This document shows, piece after piece, positions 40,601 through 46,600 of a stretch of DNA of 64,000 nucleotides (position 1 is the first letter of the stretch; the number at the start of each line of letters is the position of its first letter). The stretch is taken from contig JAVGWX010000013.1 in the NCBI GenBank assembly GCA_036924085.1, positions 45,503,175 to 45,567,174 on the forward strand. The letters are read 5' to 3'. The translations under genes and the position numbers were made by a program. This DNA is from Ariolimax columbianus. Taxonomy: Eukaryota > Mollusca > Gastropoda > Stylommatophora > Arionidae. Under the pieces are notes generated by a model. The model did not search any database and was not told the DNA's origin. It saw only the letters and a list, made by a program, of their open reading frames with translations.

Positions 40601-43600
40601 GCTTGCAGTACACTCCTGGAGTCTGTTAGAATGACCCTTTTCCTTGTATTTATGTTTTAGCTGATAAGAATCTGAGTTGCTGCATGAACAGCTCTTGCTG
40701 AAGCTCTGAAATTGGTACAAGCATTGTATATCAATTCACAGGGTCCTCCACCAGATCCCTCCTTCAACCCTCTGGCAGACAGAAGACGGAGTGACAAGAG
40801 GGATGATTTTTCAGAACAGAAACGGCACCCAAGGAACTATGGGGGTGGGGACTTATCCAGAGTGAAACAGAACATGAGAAATATGAAAGAAAAAGTGAGT
40901 TGCTTAAGTTTTAGCACTTTGAACTTAACAAGTACCCCCCCCCCCCCCGGTATCTTTTTTGTTTGCGGTTGTGTAGATATGATTTGTTTGTCTGTAGAGA
41001 TGTGAAGAAATAAAGGACTTGTTGGTGTTATTGTTTTTGTTGTGTGCGTGTTAGTTTCTGAGATACAAGAAGATGAATGTGAAAATGGAAAACGACAACA
41101 TTTAGATTTACCAATTTGGGGGGGGAATAGGGGCCCTGGAATGTGAAAATCTTCGCGGAACACTGACAGTATTTCATACAAGATCATTATATCTGTAATT
41201 TTTCTTGCAAGCGTATTTATTACTTCTAAATAGACAAATTAAGCAGATCTGCCTCAGAAAAATATTTCTTTCTGGAACTCTGACAATCCACAAGAGTAAG
41301 TCGAGGGATATTTTTCTATGGAACTGTCAAAATCCACAGGAGTAAGGCGAGGGATATTTTTCTATGGAACTGTCAAAATCCACAGGAGTAGGGCGAGGGA
41401 TATTTCTCTATGGAACTGTCAAAATCCAAAGGAGTAAAGCGAGGGATATTTCTCTATGGAACTCTCAAAATCCACAGGAGTTCAGTTCAGTTCATCCCGT
41501 AACGCATCAGGTCGTTGGGGCACACATGAAGACACTCCCAAAATCCCACGCCATCCCTCTCTGTCTGTCGCCGCCTGACGTATCACACCGGGACGAAGGC
41601 CTGACCACTCAGTGATGTTGTCCACCCATCTCTTCCTTGGACGTCCTCGCCCTCTCTGTCCCGGTACGGAACCAAAGAGTATCGAGTTGGTAATTCCGTT
41701 AGACCTCGCGATGTGCCGGCACCAGGCCATCCTTCGTGTTTTGATAGCCGTGAACAGATCTTCAAAAGGACCAATAGCGTCCTCAACTCTCTGACGGATT
41801 TCTACGTTCGTGACACGATCTCCATATGTAACATTTAGGAGTTTTCCACAGCCCTGGATATCTGCTGTAATGGTCCAGGTCTCGCAGGCATACAGAAATA
41901 TTGATAGCACCAAAGAACGCATCAGTCTAACTTCCATGCCGAGGGCGAGTCGCTTGTCTTGCCATATAGGTTTCAGCCTAGTCAGCGCCGCTGTTGTTTG
42001 TGCCATTCTTGCAACCACCTCTGGCCCCGATCCCTCCCCACCGATCAACGATCCCAGACACTTGAAACGCCCTACCACCCTAAGTCCCTGCCCACTTGCC
42101 TCCACTACAGACCCAAACCCTGCTACGCTATTGGTCACGAACTTTGTTCCATCTGCATCCATTTCCATACCAAAACTCAGGGCTGCTCCATCCAATCCAC
42201 CAATCAACTCCCAGAGCTCCCTCTCCGTGCCTGCCAACACATCAACATCATCAGCAAATCGGAAGCCTGTCACCTATCCTAACCGTGCCAACATGTCCCT
42301 CCAAGGTCATCTCCACCACTCTCTCCAAGAATATATTGAAGAGTGTTGGGGAGAGTATACATCCACAGGAGTAGGGCCAGGGATATTTCTCTATGGAGCT
42401 CAGGGGATCCACAAGAGTAGTGCCAGGAATATTTATCTATGGAGCTCAGGGGATCCACAAGAGTAGTGCCAGGAATATTTATCTATGGAGCTCAGGGGAT
42501 CCACAAAAGTAGTGCCAGGAATATTTATCTATGGAGCCAAGGGGATCTACAAGAGTAGTGCCAGGAATATTTATCTATGAAGCTCAGGGGATCTACAAGA
42601 GTAGTGCCAGAAATATTTCTCTATGGAGCTCAGGGGATCCACAAGAGTAGTGCCAGGAATATTTCTCTATGAAACTCAGGGGATCTACAAGAGTAGTGCC
42701 AGGAATATTTATCTATGAAACTCAGGGGATCTACAAGAGTAGATGCTTACTTGATGACCTGTTACTCAGCTGGGGTAGTACTACTGCAAGTCCCAACTTT
42801 GTCTCCAACAATCTCTATCCGTGGCTATGGAGCCTCAGTGTGTATAAGCTTTCCTTTTGACGTATCATAGATAACATATTACCCACATGGTAATATGGAT
42901 ATTTCTGAGTAATTAAATATGGTCTATTTTAAATGCTTTGATCACTACCTCTTGAATAATTTCAGTAGATATGCTGCTTACATTTTTCTGTTGAACTCAT
43001 TCATGGCAGGAAAGAGAACGACCCCCAGGAGAGAAACCTCTCATGATAACAATGACAGGGAAGGAGAGAAGAAATCATGAGGAATGGAAAGCCGAAAGAG
43101 AGAAGTATGACAAAGAGCGCATTCAGCGACAGGTGAATGACTCTGGCATCTGGAAACGAGCATGGGATGCCGACAAAATATCTCAAGAGTAAGTGAACTT
43201 TATTCCCAAGTGTAGCTGTCTTCGCAAGTGTAACTGTTTTGCCAAGTGTAGCTGTCTTAATTTTTGGATAAGAAACCTGCCAGAATATTAAAGAAATATA
43301 TAAAAGCGATTCTTAAATAGATCAGCAAAATATTGGGAAACTTCGAGACAGTGAGTTGTAAATAAAGTATGTTAGTGACAACGATTGCGTTTTCTACTGC
43401 CGAAGACGGATGTATCGGACCGAAAGGTTCAAATGTCGCAGTCAAGCTGTAAACTAGTGACACAGCGCATTTCATTCTTCGAAATACATCCTTATACTTG
43501 CAAAGCCTTGTTCTGGGCTCGGTAGCAGGAGATTGAGAACGAACCAAGGAGAAGAAGAAGTGTTCTCTTATTTGTTATATGATAACGATCACAAAGACAA

Positions 43601-46600
43601 GTATTCTCTTGTTCGTTATTTATATTTTCCCGAGTGCAGAAAAAGACTTGTTTTTGTGATTGTCGCCAATAGCAAACATAGTTTATTTACAACTGACTGT
43701 CTTGATGAAAAAAGATAAAAGTCTAGAATTTGACGTTGTTTTGTAGTAGTATCATTCAAGTGTTTGTCGATCAAATAGTGTGGCAGATTTTGAATACACT
43801 CATATCATAAATACACTCACACACACACACACACACACACAAATACACTCACACACACACACAAATACACTCACACACACACAAATACACTCACACATCT
43901 GCGTGACACCTCACACACTTTAGTTGACATCTTCTCTCCCCCCTTTGTGGTTCGGTAACAGACATGATTTTTGTTTTTCGTTCTTTCCCAGAAACGATGA
44001 GCAAGCTTCACTTTACGACTCCTCAAGTGTGGAGCATGCCCCTCGATCAGGTACAACCTAACAGAGCCACATATCACTCTGCTGATGCTCACAGCACTAT
44101 CAATGTCAGATTTTCAAGCAAAAATATGCTTGCAATTGTGTAGATGCAAATACAAATGTTATGTGCCATTTTTTTAGTTGTACAGTAAAGTGTATGTGCT
44201 AGGTCTGTTCAAAAAGCTTCAGAACTTTTGAAATTGGGCTCCAATGCTATGCTATAACAACTTCCCGACAGTGGAACTGCTGAGTGATGATTCCCTTAAG
44301 TAACCTGCTGTTTCCTGCACTTTTCTGTTGTGATTGTGTATTGTCCTGTGGTTGATTGTTTACGTGCTTGCTGATTGTGTTTTGCGTTTCTCAAGGTGTC
44401 TGAATTTTATGAGAATTAACATCAAGTTTTTGCTTGGGGACAGTGTGGTCTAGTGACACGGCTCACAATCCGAAGGTGCTGGATTCACTCCCCAATCACA
44501 GCACCGGCCGTTACACCGGGGAAGCAAACCCTTAGAAAATGCAAGAGGAAGCAGACCCTTACATAAAATGCATGCCAAATTCGGATGCGCTGGGCCAACA
44601 GACGCAAAATAAAATCATAGCTTTGAGAAATAGAGAAATAAGGTGAACAAGGAAAAAAAGTTTTTGCTTCAAGCTCTGGAAGATATTCGTGAAGACTCAT
44701 AATATGTTAAAACAAGTTTATGGAGATTAGTGCACGAGCTGGACATGGTGTTAAAAAAGGTTTAAACGATTTAAGGAGGGTCCGCAGTCAACAGATGATC
44801 ACCCACGTTAAGGACGACCAATGATATCATCTGACTAGCTTATGTTGTTCAGGTTCATGAGATGTTGGTTTCCAATTGTCATCTGGAAATAGCAGACGAA
44901 TGCAACATCTCTATAGAGTCGCGCCATGATATTCTAACAGAGAAATTACAAATGCATTGGGTAGCAGCGAAATTAATTCTATGACTCCTGACACAAGATC
45001 AGAAAGATAATCATGTTGTCTTCTGCCAGGAACTAACGGATTCAGCTAACAAGGATGACAAGAAGTAAATAATGGCTGATTATGAAGCATGGGTCTACAA
45101 ATATGACATCAAGATAAACATGCAGTCCTCGCAGTCAGTTAGGACGAATTCGTCAAGTCCGGATATAGGGCGGCAGGTTATGCTGGCTGTATTTCTTACA
45201 TCGAGAGTTTTATGCATAACGACTTCTTACTGAAGGGGCAAACAGTTACCCTTTGTTACTATCTAAAAATGCTGAAACTCATCGAGGAGATAAATGTCCC
45301 GAGAAAAAAAGTTTGAGTTGTGGAGAAACAACTCCTAGTTCCTGGCACCAACCCCCACATTGTTTGGGAATATGGGGCAAAAACAATTCCCCAAAATGCT
45401 TACAAGGATGCTTCCAGAAGTGGAAACGGCATTGGGAGCAAACATTAATAGAGGAGGGGAGTAATTAGAAGGAATCAAGGATTGATAGATTCAAGATAAG
45501 CCCGAAAAAGCTGTACAAAGAATTTATTGAACACACCTCGTATAACACTTACAAAGGGATCAAGATGTTGAGCAGCGCATGAGCTGCAGTGATCAGCGAC
45601 CCATAGCTGACTGCTAGCGTCCGTCAGGGCCAGTGAACCAGAGCTGCACAGACCCTTCTACACCTCCACGCAGTGATCCTGGATAACAGGCTGCAGCAGG
45701 GCAGACTGGCTAAGGAGAAGGGATCGAAGAGGGAATGCTAACGTGGTACTCAACAAATGCTTGCTGAAGTGTTGGACCGAAAGGTGCAAATATCGCAGTC
45801 AAGCTGTAAGCTATGACACAACACATTCCGTTCTCTGGACTACATTCTGCTACTTAAGCCCTTTCAGGGTTTGGTAGTTTGAGATTGAGAATGAACGAAG
45901 CCAGCCAGCACTTACAAATTTCTTCTTCTATATACGCTGTCAGACGACTTAAATTTGTTCAAAGAAAGCAGTGGGTCAACTTGAATCTGTCGACACTGCC
46001 ATAGAGCTTGTCTAGTGTTGGCACTGGTGATGGCCACATGTGCTTTCTCTAGTCCTTGTATGTCGGCCAATTTTGCAGCAGATGTTCAGGGGCCATTTTC
46101 CCAGTACCACAGGTGTATTTGTCAGTACCACCTATCTTCAGTTTATTGAATAGATAGTACCTGTCTGTTGTGGCCTTGTATGCTCTGTTTTCCATTTGCC
46201 CATGTTTTTGGCCCTAATAAACCTTTTGGACTCTTACAAGATTATAAGCACACACAAATCTATGAATCCTTTTTTTTCTCATCCCCAGAAAATAGTTATT
46301 CATTCTCTTTTGTGTGCATTATGTACTCCAGAGTTTTTGTGTATGACAAGAATAGCACCACTGCCCCACATGTTGGTAAGAGGCGACTGTGCGACACGGC
46401 ATAACACCAGTCATGGTTTGGTGGTTTGTTAAGAGAAGCATAGATGGGCACATAACAGAGCTACTTTGCTCTAGTGTTTGAGTCTATTAAGATTCAAATG
46501 AACTCGCACATCAGTTAACCACACTCTGCGACACTTGTCCCAATGCAGCGGAGTAATAAGCTGCTCAAACCTAGCCTACTAAGCAGGAAATCATCCTCCA

